This document shows, piece after piece, positions 1 through 10,360 of a DNA stretch of 64,000 nt. Every line of letters begins with the position of its first letter. Position 1 is the first letter of the stretch. Source of the DNA: Congeria kusceri (taxonomy: Eukaryota > Mollusca > Bivalvia > Myida > Dreissenidae). Location of the stretch: the NCBI GenBank assembly GCA_027627225.1, contig CM051032.1, positions 60,379,137 through 60,443,136 on the forward strand, read 5' to 3'. Under the pieces are notes generated by a model, which was given only the letters and a program-made list of their open reading frames with translations, was not told where the DNA came from and made no database searches. The position numbers and the translations under genes are program-made.

Positions 1-360
1 AGAATTTTTTTTTATTTTTTACTTTTGTTCGATTTTAAATAATCTATAATAAAACATTAACCAATCCATGCTAACATGCATTTAAAATCATGAAAATCCC
101 TTAGTGGACACAATGACAACCTATCCAAGAATGTTTTATAGCATTGCATATTGCATTGGATGTACAGTGTATTTTATTTATAATATTTTTAACAGTTGAG
201 AACTACAAAACTCAATTTTCCTTTTTGACAACAGAATACAGTTTTGGCCAAAAGTAGTACCAGTGACACATTTCGTCCATTAATTTTTTCCATCGTCATC
301 GTTATGTCATGGCACTGTTCGTCATGATCATTTGACTAAATGATTAATCAGCACATCACT
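1..360. other. AT-rich stretch, no gene seen
   Basis: No splice-flanked coding stretch, RNA gene or recognised repeat was found here. It runs directly into the 53-bp tandem array. Confidence 0.5.
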
Positions 361-1095
361 AAGTTGCATAGTTATGCTGATGGTATGGTAAGTTGTATAT
401 TATGACGTTTCCCCTATTGCATAGCTATGCTGATGGTATGGTAAGTTGTATATTATGATGTTTCCCCTATTGCATATTTATGCTGATGGTATGGTAAGTT
501 GTATATTATGATGTTTCTCCTATTGCATAGTTATGCTGATGGTATGGTAAGTTGTATATTATGACGTTTCCCCTATTGCATAGTTATGCTGATGGTATGG
601 TAAGTTGTATATTATGATGTTTCTCCTATTGCATAGTTATACTGATGGTATGGTAAGTTGTATATTATGACGATTCCCCTATTGCATTGCTATGCTGATG
701 GTATGGTAAGTTGTATATTATGATGTTTCTCCTATTGCATAGTTATGTTGATGGTATGGTAAGTTGTATATTATGACGTTTCCCCTATTGCATAGTTATG
801 CTGATGGTATGGTAAGTTGTATATTATGATGTTTCTCCTATTGCATAGTTATGCTGATGGTATGGTAAGTTGTATATTATGACGATTCCCCTATTGCATA
901 GTTATGCTGATGGTATTGTAAGTTGTATATTATGATGTTTCTCCTATTGCATAGTTATGTTGATGGTATGGTAAGTTGTATATTATGACGTTTCGCCTAC
1001 TGCATAGTTATGTTGATGGTATGGTAAGTTGTATATTATGACGTTTCTAATATTACATAGTTATGTTGATGGTATGGTAAGTTGTATATTATGAT
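361..1095. repeat. 53-bp tandem repeat, about 14 copies
   Basis: Unit starts TTGCATAGTTATGCTGATGG and recurs every 53 bp (for example at 364, 417 and 470). Copies differ by a few substitutions such as GACGTTTCCCC versus GATGTTTCTCC, often alternating. The core GCATAGCTATGC is a perfect palindrome in some units. Because 53 is not a multiple of three and units contain stops, no protein is encoded. The same unit reappears at 3017-3205. Confidence 0.95.
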
Positions 1096-1389
1096 TTGTC
1101 ATACCACTATGCTGATATCGGCCTGATACAAAGGTGCCTGATATATTTTTTTTATATCAGGTCACTAGCCTTTATATCAGTCAATGTTTGGAGGTACGTC
1201 ATATTATTCGAAATCAACTATAAAGTCAACAGTTTCAGTAAAAATGAATCAGATTCGACAAAACAAACAATTTGATACCAAGAACGTATTATAGTTTATT
1301 ATTTTTAATCGTCATAAATATTTTTAAATATTCACATAAACCCGCACTTTGGTAGTGAGATGACGTCATCTATGGAACACAATAAATCG

Positions 1390-1640
1390 TTTTGTTTGTT
1401 TGGATTTTTCGCCGTATTCAACAGTATTTCAGTCATATAACGGCGGTCAGTTAACCTATTCACACCTTTCCTGGGTAAGCTGGTTTACCAGTAATAAGTG
1501 CACATACTTATGCCAGTAACTGACAACTGCCCTACTTGAATCAGAGGTAGGGGGAGAATGGCCGTAGAAATAATTTCATGACCAATCCCCACACAAGTTA
1601 TGTGGCCGGGCAGGGAATCGAACCAGCGATCCTCGGATTA
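1390..1640 (-). mobile_element. tRNA-derived SINE, minus strand, 5'-truncated
   Basis: Read on the minus strand this matches the SINEs at 22627, 30826, 34308 and 37601: a B-box GGTTCGATTCC, then the body (CACATAACTTGTGTGGGGAT onward), ending in an AAAC-type tail. The match stops inside the tRNA-like head near 1640, so the A box is missing and this copy is truncated at its 5' end. Confidence 0.85.
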
Positions 1641-1837
1641 TCCATACAAAGTTATTTCAATACATTCATAATAAATGCACTAAAAGTCACTACAAAGCAT
1701 CAGTTTATGTTGAACCAAAAACATTATTACCAAAAACTGAACACACTATAGTCAAATACTGTCAATATTGACACGATCTTAGAAATGTCAATTTCAATAC
1801 ACAACTCTAAAATGGCGTCTCCAAACAATTCGGCGTT

Positions 1838-2612
1838 ATGTGTTCTCTGCGGTGGCATAGATGTGACATGTGCATGTTTTAATTATGTCGTTCCCACGAC
1901 ACATTAAGTCGTGGGGACGAGATCTTATCTCGTGGGAACGAGATCGTATCTCGTGGTAACGATATAATTATGTCGTGGTAACGACATATTAAGTCGTGGG
2001 AACGAGATAATTAACTCGTGGTAACGACATATTAAGTCGTGGGAACGAGATCTTTTCTCGTGGGAACGACATAAATAACTCGTGGGAACGACATACTAAG
2101 TCGTGGGAACGAGATAATTAACTCGTGGTAACGACATAATTAACCAATCAGAATACACGTTGTTTAAAAGCATGTTTCAAAATGGCTGATACAAGAGACG
2201 CTTACATAAATATCGTATTTCAATGCTGGATTACGTTATAAAGATATTGTTTTTCTTCTGCGAGAGCAAGATGGAATTTGATTGGTTCATTAAGTCGTTC
2301 CCTTGACAAAAATATCTCGTTCCCACGACATAATTATGTCGTTCCCACGAGATAAGATCTCGTTCCCACGACTTAATATGTCGTTCCCACGACATAATTA
2401 TGTCGTTCCCACGAGATAAGATCTCGTTCCCACGAGATAAGATCTCGTTCCCACGACTTAATATGTCGTTCCCACGACATAATTATGTCGTTCCCACGAT
2501 ATACGATCTCGTTCCCACGAGATAAGATCTCGTTTCCACGACTTAATATGTCGTGGGAACGACATCAACAAAAACATGCACATATCACATCTATGCCACC
2601 GTAGTTCTCCGA
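1838..2612. mobile_element. Foldback element of short palindromic units
   Basis: The ends are inverted copies: left GGTGGCATAGATGTGACATG near 1851 and its near-complement near 2578-2600. Inside, 1884-2145 and 2290-2560 are arrays of roughly 20-bp units built on CGTTCCCACGA separated by near-palindromic linkers (ACATAATTATGT, AGATAAGATCT). The two arrays lie in opposite orientation around a spacer at about 2146-2290, so each unit can form a hairpin and the whole element can fold back. No convincing protein is encoded. It is best read as a non-autonomous foldback transposon. Confidence 0.75.
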
Positions 2613-3016
2613 TGAAATTGATCGTTGCAAACCATTTCACTTCGCATTTTCAAATTCCATGAATGAGCATGTGTGTAAAATATGTATTCGTAGTGAAAAC
2701 AGTTCACTTATCATTACGAAATGTTAATGATAAGGTATTATCCAGTCAACTTTTAGGAATCCATAACTACATGTACGTGAACGTGTAAAAGTCGGCTCAG
2801 CAAAATCAGCGCCGCCCTTAGTTTTTAAATATATAAAAATCAGCTCGTTTGGTGATATTTTACGAAAAATGTGGTATGATAAATAGAAGATAAATATAAA
2901 TAGATAAATATATCAGGTTCGGCACGAATAAAATAACGGCTCGGCAAGCCTCGCCGTTATATTATTCTAAGCCTCACCTGATACAACAAGACCAGGCAGT
3001 AACCTGTTATTCTCTA
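2613..3016. other. Unassigned stretch with one small hairpin
   Basis: No gene seen. At about 2933-2961 the sequence AACGGCTCGGCAAGCCTCGC followed by CGTT forms a short GC-rich stem-loop in otherwise AT-rich DNA. Confidence 0.4.
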
Positions 3017-3205
3017 TGTTTCTCCTATTGCATAGTTATGCTGATGGTATGGTAGGTTGTATATTATGACGTTTCGCCTATTGCATAGTTATGTTGATGG
3101 TATGGTAAGTTGTATACTATGATGTTTCTCCTATTGCATAGTTATGTTGACGGTATGGTAAGTTCTATATTATGATGTTTCTCCTGTTGCACAGTTATAC
3201 TGATT
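3017..3205. repeat. Second block of the 53-bp tandem repeat, about 3.5 copies
   Basis: Same unit and orientation as 361-1095, with a final diverged partial copy. The two blocks are separated by about 1.9 kb containing the SINE and the foldback element, which suggests one original array split by insertions. Confidence 0.9.
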
Positions 3206-3705
3206 TTACTGTTTTTGCATAATCATTGTTACTGTTTCATCAAATTTTTGCCACTACATTGTTTCCTATTTCAAAATATGAATGTACATCCGTATGCAGT
3301 TAAACGATTTAATCCGCAAACTGTAGAACAGCTGTTCAGCCTACACAATTTCTTACATGTTTGAAGAACAACAAAATATTTATATATAGCCATTGTAGAG
3401 AAACACTGGTTGAAATACACAATGCATACAACAAAAGATGCAACAACCGAGGAAGTAACCGCTCTAAGGAGTTTGCAAAGGATGAGTATCTGTCAAATTG
3501 TTTAATTTTAATTTAATTCCAATTTTATATGGATGTTTTTGAACCACATCATATGTGTAACAGAATACGTAAATTGACCTATCTGGCAGTTACGGGGTAT
3601 GCTAACAAATGATGATAAATGATAATTTATTCACTAAACTGATACAAGTTTATGGATTTTGGGGTTAAAGTTTTTGTTCCAAAATCTTATAAATGAAAAG
3701 CTACA
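3206..3705. other. AT-rich stretch, no gene seen
   Basis: Nothing recognisable as coding, RNA or repeat was found between the short tandem block and the TIR-bounded element at 3706. Confidence 0.4.
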
Positions 3706-4729
3706 TAAGTCTCGGTCACAACCGGGTTGCGTCGACTTTACGTCGAGCTTTCGTCGAAATTTTTGTCAAAAACGTGCGTCGGACCTACGGCGGCAGTGGG
3801 TGTTTTTCTCGATCGCAAGGTCGCCGCAACAACCGCAACAGACCTTAGCGCAAGCGTTTAAGCTGATGCGTCGGCCTTGCGTCAATCACCCCTCGTGCGG
3901 GCACCGTAATGGCACCGTGCGAACATCGTGAGATCAACCTACGGGCACTCTACGTTTTTGCTTCGAAATTGCCTGTCGCAAGCACGCAAGGTGCACTTGC
4001 GGACGTCGCACGACTTCCTATCGTAGTACTTCCGGCTTCCTTGCGATAAACGCATCGGCGACGCAAGAAAGAAACGGACAACTCACGCTCGCCGCAAGAC
4101 ACTTGCGTTTATCGCACGGTGACCGCAAGGCGCTATGTAAATGGTATAAATAACCGCGATTATTTGCATGCTTTTAACACAGTTTCCATATTATCTCTTT
4201 ATTTCACGTCTGTTATAATCATACTGCTACATGAAAACATAATCTTTTTTTTAACAAATTTGAAAAGTTAACCATTCTTAATCTTAATCTTCTGATATAC
4301 ATGTCAAATGAAAAGTCGTAAATGGCACCAATTAATGCAGGATATTTATAAAAAAAAATTGATATTCGTGTTTTGCCAAAATACCATTGCTGTCTTGCGG
4401 CGACCGTGCGTACAACTTGCGGTGATCGTGCGATTACTATGCATTGGTCGTGCGTCGACATAAAAAGTAATTCACAGTCGCACAGTGATCGTAAGGGCGC
4501 TGTAGGACAGACGCACGTCAGTCGCACGATTCGCAGACACAGCTTTGGTCTGTTAAACAGAAAACGCGCGACAGATGTGCGGCTAACGCACGTCGCCCTT
4601 AAGTTATCCGCATGATGCCCGTACGAATTCCACAAGTTCTTACGAAATGCATGCGTTTCCTTGCGATCTCAAAATGGTGCATTTGGTCTGCGGTCTGCGG
4701 CCACCTCAGTGTGTTGTGACCGAGGCTTA
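3706..4729. mobile_element. Non-autonomous DNA transposon with TIRs, 1.0 kb
   Basis: Left end TAAGTCTCGGTCACAAC (3706-3722) matches the complement of the right end GTTGTGACCGAGGCTTA (4713-4729) with one mismatch. The interior is unusually GC-rich and full of CG dinucleotides (GTCGCACG, TTGCGTC, CGCAAG) compared with its flanks. No transposase-like frame is present; frames up to 138 residues show no known motif. Outer bases TAA and TTA would fit a Harbinger-type TWA target, but the superfamily is not certain. Confidence 0.65.
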
Positions 4730-4924
4730 AGGTATTCCTTTGAAACGTGGAATAAATTGATGAAATAATTGCCATAGCTCAGCTTTCTATTTGGACAAAT
4801 TAATGCCCCTTCCAGTTTCCAAAAAATGTACCAACTGAAATAAATCGAATAGTCGAGCGCGCTGTCCTCTGACAGCTCTTGTTTACAATGCTGTCTGTTA
4901 TATTGTGTCTGTGATTTGTACAAA

Positions 4925-5083
4925 TGTACTATATTCTAGATTGAAGACAATCAAGTCAACATAACACAAGCGTGTTCTTTCTACGAAGTTTATTCTAAGA
5001 CTGCTGATAAGACCTGTGGCTAGCGCCGGGTAGTGTTCACGCATGCGCATAGAGATAAACATGCACGTGGTCCATATATTACA
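4925..5083 (-). repeat. Putative 3' LTR of the Gypsy element
   Basis: On the minus strand it starts TGTAATATATGGACC, ends ATATAGTACA and contains AATAAA in the middle, as LTRs do. It is 159 bp, short as in Steamer-like elements. It is preceded on the minus strand by a purine-rich tract (5084-5099), the expected neighbour of a 3' LTR. I found no second copy upstream of gag (9203-9700), so the pair cannot be confirmed. Confidence 0.55.
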
Positions 5084-5099
5084 TCCTCCTCTCTTTCAG
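5084..5099 (-). promoter_or_regulatory. Polypurine tract of the Gypsy element
   Basis: Minus-strand reading GAAAGAGAGGAGGA directly abuts the TGTAATA start of the putative 3' LTR. Plus-strand DNA priming in Metaviridae uses such a tract. Assigned by position and composition only. Confidence 0.55.
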
Positions 5100-5263
5100 A
5101 AGAAAAGATACTACATTGTAAAATTAACAATCAATACAATGTGTTTCATACATTTCCAATACCACAATGAAGTTATTTAAAATAATATTAATATTGATAA
5201 AATGTTCGAAATGTTGCTCGTGTCCGTTATCAGCCTATCACTAACTTTAGTGTTTATTTACAG

Positions 5264-8200
5264 TTATTTACATATCCACTGATCACCACTGTATAGTTTG
5301 CTTGGCTTCACAACTCTACCTGATCGTGTCTGATAAGGGCTATTTACAGGTGATGCTGAACTGTTAACTTGACCTGGGTCATTGCTGGGTTGAGTGGTAC
5401 AGGGGGCTACAAATGGGGAATTCTGTGCCAAGATGTTCGGCTCGAAATCAGTGATTTCAGGAAAGCTCTCATTGGTTTTGCGTAACAGCCTACGATTACG
5501 ACGATAAATGCCGCCGCTCCTAGTTTGCACTTCATAGGATCTTTCATTGTGAACCTTAGTGACTTTAGCTGGTAACCAAATTTTATCATGTTGCATTCGA
5601 ACATATTCATTGACTTTCAGTTTTGGCAATGTTTTTGTAGACCTATCGAAATATTGCTTTTGTTTCTCTTTTTCTCCATGTTTGTAAGTTTGAACTTGTT
5701 TTGTGTTAACCGTCTTAGGAGTCAGATATTTGTGAGTGACAGGTAGTACAGATCTAGTGCGTCTGCCCATAAGCAGTTGTGCAGGGGTGTATCCAGATTT
5801 TAGAGGGGTGTTCCTGTACTCAAGAATGCATAGGTATGGTTCTTGTCCGCTTTCGCGCGCTTTTTGCAGTAAGCGCTTTGCTGTTTTCACCGCGTTTTCT
5901 GCTAGGCCATTCGATTGTGGGTGGAGTGGACTGGAAAATATTTGTGTAAAATTCCATTCCCTTGCAAAGTTTTTCATTTGTTCTGATGTGTATTGACCTG
6001 CATTGTCGGACATCAGTCTGTCTGGAATGCCATGTCTAGCAAATTGACATTTGAGTTTTCTAACAATTGTCGAGCTTTTCATGTCAGGTAGATAGTCAAT
6101 TTCAAAATAATTACTGTATGAGTCGACCGTGATCAGGTAGTCTTTATTGTCAACTGTGAATATGTCAGTCGAGACATATTGCCATGGTCGCTGTGGTACA
6201 TCATGTGAGATCAATGGTTCTTTTTGATTGGACTCTCTGTACTTCTGACAAGTACTACATTTCTGTACGAAGTCCGTAATTAGTTTTGACATACCTGGCC
6301 AAAACAATGCCTGTTTCGCCCTGAGTATTGTTTTCTCAATACCCATGTGGCTGCTGTGAACCGATTGCACCATTTCCTGTCGGACCGGTTCGGGGATGAT
6401 TATGGTTTGACCTCTCAAGATTAGATCATCAGCACAGGATAGTTCATCCCTGTGGTTCCAGAATTCTAGGATTGACCTGTTACATTGTGACCTGGTTTCT
6501 GGCCATCCGTCCAAGATTGTGTTCTTTAACGTTTGCATCTGAGGGTCATTCTTTGTTGCTTCGCGAAGCAACTGAATTCGTCTGTCAGTTACGTTTAATG
6601 ATTGCATAACAGTGTGTACGTGTAGGTCAAGGCCCTCTAGGTTGAATGTACCTGTGATTGGCTGTCTGGAAAGTAAGTCACTGATGGGAACTTGTTTCCC
6701 GCTCACGTGCTGTACGTCAAGGTCATATGCCTGCAACTGTAACATCATCCTTTGCAAACGGGGTGGGGCAATTGAAAGAGGCTTTTTCATGATTGCCGAT
6801 AGAGGCTTATGATCAGAGTGTACGGTTACATGTCTGCCATAAATGTACTGATGGAAACGTTTGCATCCGAACAGTATAGCTAACATCTCGCGCTCTATGT
6901 TCGCATAACCAGATTCTGTCTGGGTCAGTGTCTTTGACGCATAAGCGACTGGGCGGCCATCTTGAAATAAGGCTGCGCCGACACCATGTTTTGATGCATC
7001 GCATTCAAGTAAAACCTGTTTTTTAGGGTCAAAGAATGTCAATACGGGACTCTGGGTAATAACCTGCTTCATTTTGTTGAGTGCGTCCGTCTGTGCGTGG
7101 TCCCACATAAATTCAACATCTTTCTTAAGTAACGATCGCATGGGACTCGTTACTTCAGCGAGGTTTGGGGCAAATTTCTGCAAGTAGTTTACCATGCCTA
7201 GTATGGTTTCCAGTTCCGTTCTGTTCTGGGGATTACCTAGCTTTGTGATCGCTTCGATTTTAGAAGGATCAGGCTTAAGTCCATCTGAGGTTATTACATG
7301 ACCAAAGAATGTGACTTCTTGTGCAGCAATTGTACATTTGTCCGGATTAAACCGTATGCCATTTGCACGTGCTCTCTCGAGGCAACGTAACAAATTAATG
7401 TCATGTTCCTTTCTGGTCGTTCCTGTGATCAAGAGGTCGTCAACAAGCGTTGTCAAACCAGTCAATCCGGTAAACACTGGATCCATTTTGTTTTGAAATA
7501 TGTCTGACGACGCTGAAATTCCAAACGGAAGTCTTAGCCATTTGTATCGTCCGAAAACTGTACTGAATGTCGTCAATAATGATGACTCGTCGTCCAACTT
7601 AATACTCCAGTATGCATGTGTAATGTCTAGAGTACTGAAGTACTTAGCACCAGTCAGTTTCGACGTTATGTCGTCTAAGGTCGGCATTGCATAGTGTGGT
7701 CGTCGGATAGCATCGTTTAATGCTTTGGGATCTAGGCAAATTCTCAAATTGCCTGTTTTGGGTTTCTCTACAATCACAATTGAGTTTACCCAGTCCGTAG
7801 GTTCGGTGACCTTCGCAATAATGCCGTCACGCTCTAAGCGCTGAAGTTCGCATTGTAACTTATCTTTAAGTGCTTCCGGTACTCGTCTAGGCGGGTTAAT
7901 TACAGGTACTGCATCGGGCTTAACGTGCAATTTGCAAACACCTGGAATAGTTCCGACGCCTTGAAATAGGTCACTGTAGTCACTCAAGACTGACTCCTTA
8001 TCTAATGGGGTATTCCTGGTATTTTCCAAAGAATAGGTCAGTGTGATAAGACCTAAATCAACAGATGCTTGTAGGCTCAACAGAGGGGAAGCGTTACCGT
8101 CCACTATGTAGCACAGTGATTCGGTAATCTTATCTTTATATCTCAATGTCAGTTTGACCATCCCTTTCACCGGGAGTGTGTTGCCAGTATATGAGGTTAA

Positions 8201-9202
8201 TCGGCTATCGGGAGGTTCCAACGGGGTTTTGAGGTGTAACGTGCGAAAGTGTTTCAAGGGTAGTACTACGACAGCACTGCCTGTGTCTAATTTAAATTGG
8301 ATTGGGGTGCGGGAAGGACCAACGTTGACTTGAACAAATGCACGATCAGCATGAGAAGAAAGCTTTCTTACCGTATCAATGTTACATTTTCCGTCATAGC
8401 ATTCATTTGAACTAATTGAATCATAATAATCCCGACAATTGTCTGTGTCTGCTGTCAGTTCGTGCACTTTTTTGGAACGGCACACTTTTGCAAAATGGTT
8501 CATTTTGCCACAAATGTGACATGTCATTCCCCTTGCAGGGCACTTTGCAGTCTTGTCATGCATTCGTCCACAATAGTCACACGAATGTTTGTTCTGTTTC
8601 GTCCGTGCGTCTCTGGGTCGTGGTCGACTGTCTGCTGGAGGTCGCCGCGCATCGCTCCTGGGTCTCTGTGGTTTGATTTGATGAACATCTTGCTCTGTCA
8701 TCGTCTTTAGCTGCTGCTGGGAGTACTCGAATGATTGCGCAATTTGTATTGCTTTGTCAACTGTCAGTTCCGCGCCGACATTGATGAGCTTCTCTCGAAT
8801 TCTGGCAGAATTCGTACCAAATACGATTCGGTCGCGTATCATGTCGTCCATGTCATTAAAGTTGCAGTCTCTTGCTGTCAACCGCAGTCTGGTGACAAAC
8901 GTGTCAATTGAGTCTTGGTTCTGAACTTCATTGTAGAATTTATACCGCGCGAATATCGGGTTCAGCTTCGGTTGTACATAATTTTGAAATATTGTGTAAT
9001 AGGTGTCCAGTTTCTTCGATTGTTCCTCGGTTATACCATTCCATGTTGCGTGAATGTCTCTTCCTTTTTTGCCCGTCCATAACAACAAATATGACACTTT
9101 TTCTTCTTCACTTTTTCCTTTTAGTGGACCAGAAAACATTAAGTTTACATGGCGCCTGAATCTGTTCCACTGTTCAGGTAGATTTGAGTCTGACCAGTTC
9201 AT
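5264..9202 (-). CDS. Gypsy/Metaviridae gag-pol polyprotein (Mag/Steamer-like)
   Basis: A single 1312-residue frame fuses Gag and Pol, with no frameshift between them. Gag carries two CCHC zinc knuckles (residues 208-221 and 228-241; the second is canonical CX2CX4HX4C). The aspartic protease has DTG at 306-308. Reverse transcriptase shows LDITHAYWSI (Asp526) and LVDD (Asp588-589). RNase H has Asp735, Glu770 and Asp797. Integrase has an HHCC finger (His949, His952, Cys982, Cys985) and a DDE triad (Asp1013, Asp1066, Glu1102, spacing DX35E). The length and one-frame layout match bivalve Steamer-like elements of the Mag lineage, where a non-Tyr residue before VDD is usual. All catalytic residues are present, so this copy looks recent. 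The start is the first Met, followed by a typical Mag-type Gag N-terminus. The frame ends 181 bp before the putative 3' LTR. Confidence 0.95.
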   Translation of the reverse strand: MNWSDSNLPEQWNRFRRHVNLMFSGPLKGKSEEEKVSYLLLWTGKKGRDIHATWNGITEEQSKKLDTYYTIFQNYVQPKLNPIFARYKFYNEVQNQDSIDTFVTRLRLTARDCNFNDMDDMIRDRIVFGTNSARIREKLINVGAELTVDKAIQIAQSFEYSQQQLKTMTEQDVHQIKPQRPRSDARRPPADSRPRPRDARTKQNKHSCDYCGRMHDKTAKCPARGMTCHICGKMNHFAKVCRSKKVHELTADTDNCRDYYDSISSNECYDGKCNIDTVRKLSSHADRAFVQVNVGPSRTPIQFKLDTGSAVVVLPLKHFRTLHLKTPLEPPDSRLTSYTGNTLPVKGMVKLTLRYKDKITESLCYIVDGNASPLLSLQASVDLGLITLTYSLENTRNTPLDKESVLSDYSDLFQGVGTIPGVCKLHVKPDAVPVINPPRRVPEALKDKLQCELQRLERDGIIAKVTEPTDWVNSIVIVEKPKTGNLRICLDPKALNDAIRRPHYAMPTLDDITSKLTGAKYFSTLDITHAYWSIKLDDESSLLTTFSTVFGRYKWLRLPFGISASSDIFQNKMDPVFTGLTGLTTLVDDLLITGTTRKEHDINLLRCLERARANGIRFNPDKCTIAAQEVTFFGHVITSDGLKPDPSKIEAITKLGNPQNRTELETILGMVNYLQKFAPNLAEVTSPMRSLLKKDVEFMWDHAQTDALNKMKQVITQSPVLTFFDPKKQVLLECDASKHGVGAALFQDGRPVAYASKTLTQTESGYANIEREMLAILFGCKRFHQYIYGRHVTVHSDHKPLSAIMKKPLSIAPPRLQRMMLQLQAYDLDVQHVSGKQVPISDLLSRQPITGTFNLEGLDLHVHTVMQSLNVTDRRIQLLREATKNDPQMQTLKNTILDGWPETRSQCNRSILEFWNHRDELSCADDLILRGQTIIIPEPVRQEMVQSVHSSHMGIEKTILRAKQALFWPGMSKLITDFVQKCSTCQKYRESNQKEPLISHDVPQRPWQYVSTDIFTVDNKDYLITVDSYSNYFEIDYLPDMKSSTIVRKLKCQFARHGIPDRLMSDNAGQYTSEQMKNFAREWNFTQIFSSPLHPQSNGLAENAVKTAKRLLQKARESGQEPYLCILEYRNTPLKSGYTPAQLLMGRRTRSVLPVTHKYLTPKTVNTKQVQTYKHGEKEKQKQYFDRSTKTLPKLKVNEYVRMQHDKIWLPAKVTKVHNERSYEVQTRSGGIYRRNRRLLRKTNESFPEITDFEPNILAQNSPFVAPCTTQPSNDPGQVNSSASPVNSPYQTRSGRVVKPSKLYSGDQWICK

Positions 9203-10360
9203 ACACTGTCAATGTTTTAATATGCTTGCAATAATACATACAGCTGATATTCTTGGGTGAGTGAACTGCTTTTTTGTAGTCGAAAAGGAGTTAGCTCTTG
9301 AACTGGGATGAATACAGGGACGGGTCGGGTCAGAGATCTATTAATATGTTTATTGAAAGATATTTGGTCGGGTAACGTTACAACCCTGGTAGCAAATCAT
9401 TTCCCAGGTACCAACTGTCAATGTTGTCACTGCTGCATCAGTCAAGTCAATAGTCTGAATATGTGTGGTCTTAAAATGTGACTACATGCTTAGTTAATGG
9501 TAGAAACTATAGATATGTATGCTTTTAACCGCATTTTATAGAGCTCTAGATTCTATACTGAGGTTCTTCTTTCATCAACCACTATACATTCACAAGATAT
9601 ATTTTGGTAGAATAGTGAAGCATGCCAGTTATTTTCAAGCTTTTATTTAAAAATATAAGCAAACAAAATATAGTTTTTAAAGAAATAGTTTCACGCACAA
9701 AATTTCGTTGGGTGTTATGACTTTCGTTAGAATTTTGAAATTAGTGTCGTATAACCGAACCAGTGTTTCAAGCGCTTGGTGGTATGTTTGACAACGTCTG
9801 CTAACTTAGATGCTCATGCTGACGAAAAATTGTAATGCCATATTTAACATATGTTTCAGTCGTTAAAATCGAAAAAAAATATTTGTAATGAGTTGATTGA
9901 ATGGGAAAAATTATATACTTTGTATTTCGAATGTTTGTAAGCGATCATCTGTCAAATATAATGTCATGTTTTAAATTGTCACAAGTTTTCGCGATACACA
10001 TACTTCAGGTAAGATACCAGTAAATCAATGTGTACTCGAAAGTAGTGCCTATTTCTAAAGATTTCCTTTTCTCTTCTGGTATGAAAGCCATTTAGCAATC
10101 TCAGACATGCCTTTTGTGGTAATGTCTTATATCCCATGTGTGTCTGAAACATTTTGTTGTACGTTATTGGAGGCTAACTTGAAAGGTGAACTTTTGGGGG
10201 GTGTTTACTGTGGTATGGATCTTTTGTTGAAATATGACTGCCGAAACTCTGTTTTCAACAGGTGTCTGCATTCAGGCGAGATCCATTTTCTTAGAAGTAA
10301 CATGACATATCTTTTTTAGTGCAAGTTTTGGAAGAGGAAAGATTCATCTTTAAATTGATA
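9203..10360. other. Gypsy leader and unassigned flank
   Basis: The first 100-200 bp next to gag should hold the leader and primer-binding site, but I could not find a copy of the 159-bp LTR here. The rest is AT-rich with no supported gene. The stretch at 10107-10319 is open but shows no coding signature. Confidence 0.4.

Noticed and set aside
361..1095. CRISPR-like regularly spaced repeats
   Set aside because: The 53-bp units are contiguous with no unique spacers, in clearly eukaryotic DNA.
2458..2640. 60-residue minus-strand frame
   Set aside because: Built from the hairpin units of the foldback element; the repeated SWERD-type segments are repeat translation.
3659..4635. Frames of 80-138 residues on both strands
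   Set aside because: They overlap one another inside a GC-rich TIR element and show no domain; openness follows from composition.
5407..9260. Many short frames on both strands within the Gypsy element
   Set aside because: They overlap the 1312-residue gag-pol frame and have no motifs of their own.
9277..9389. Possible alternative 5' LTR on the minus strand (TGTAACGTTACC ... GACTACA with AATAAA)
   Set aside because: It looks LTR-like by itself but does not match the putative 3' LTR at 4925-5083, so it cannot be paired.
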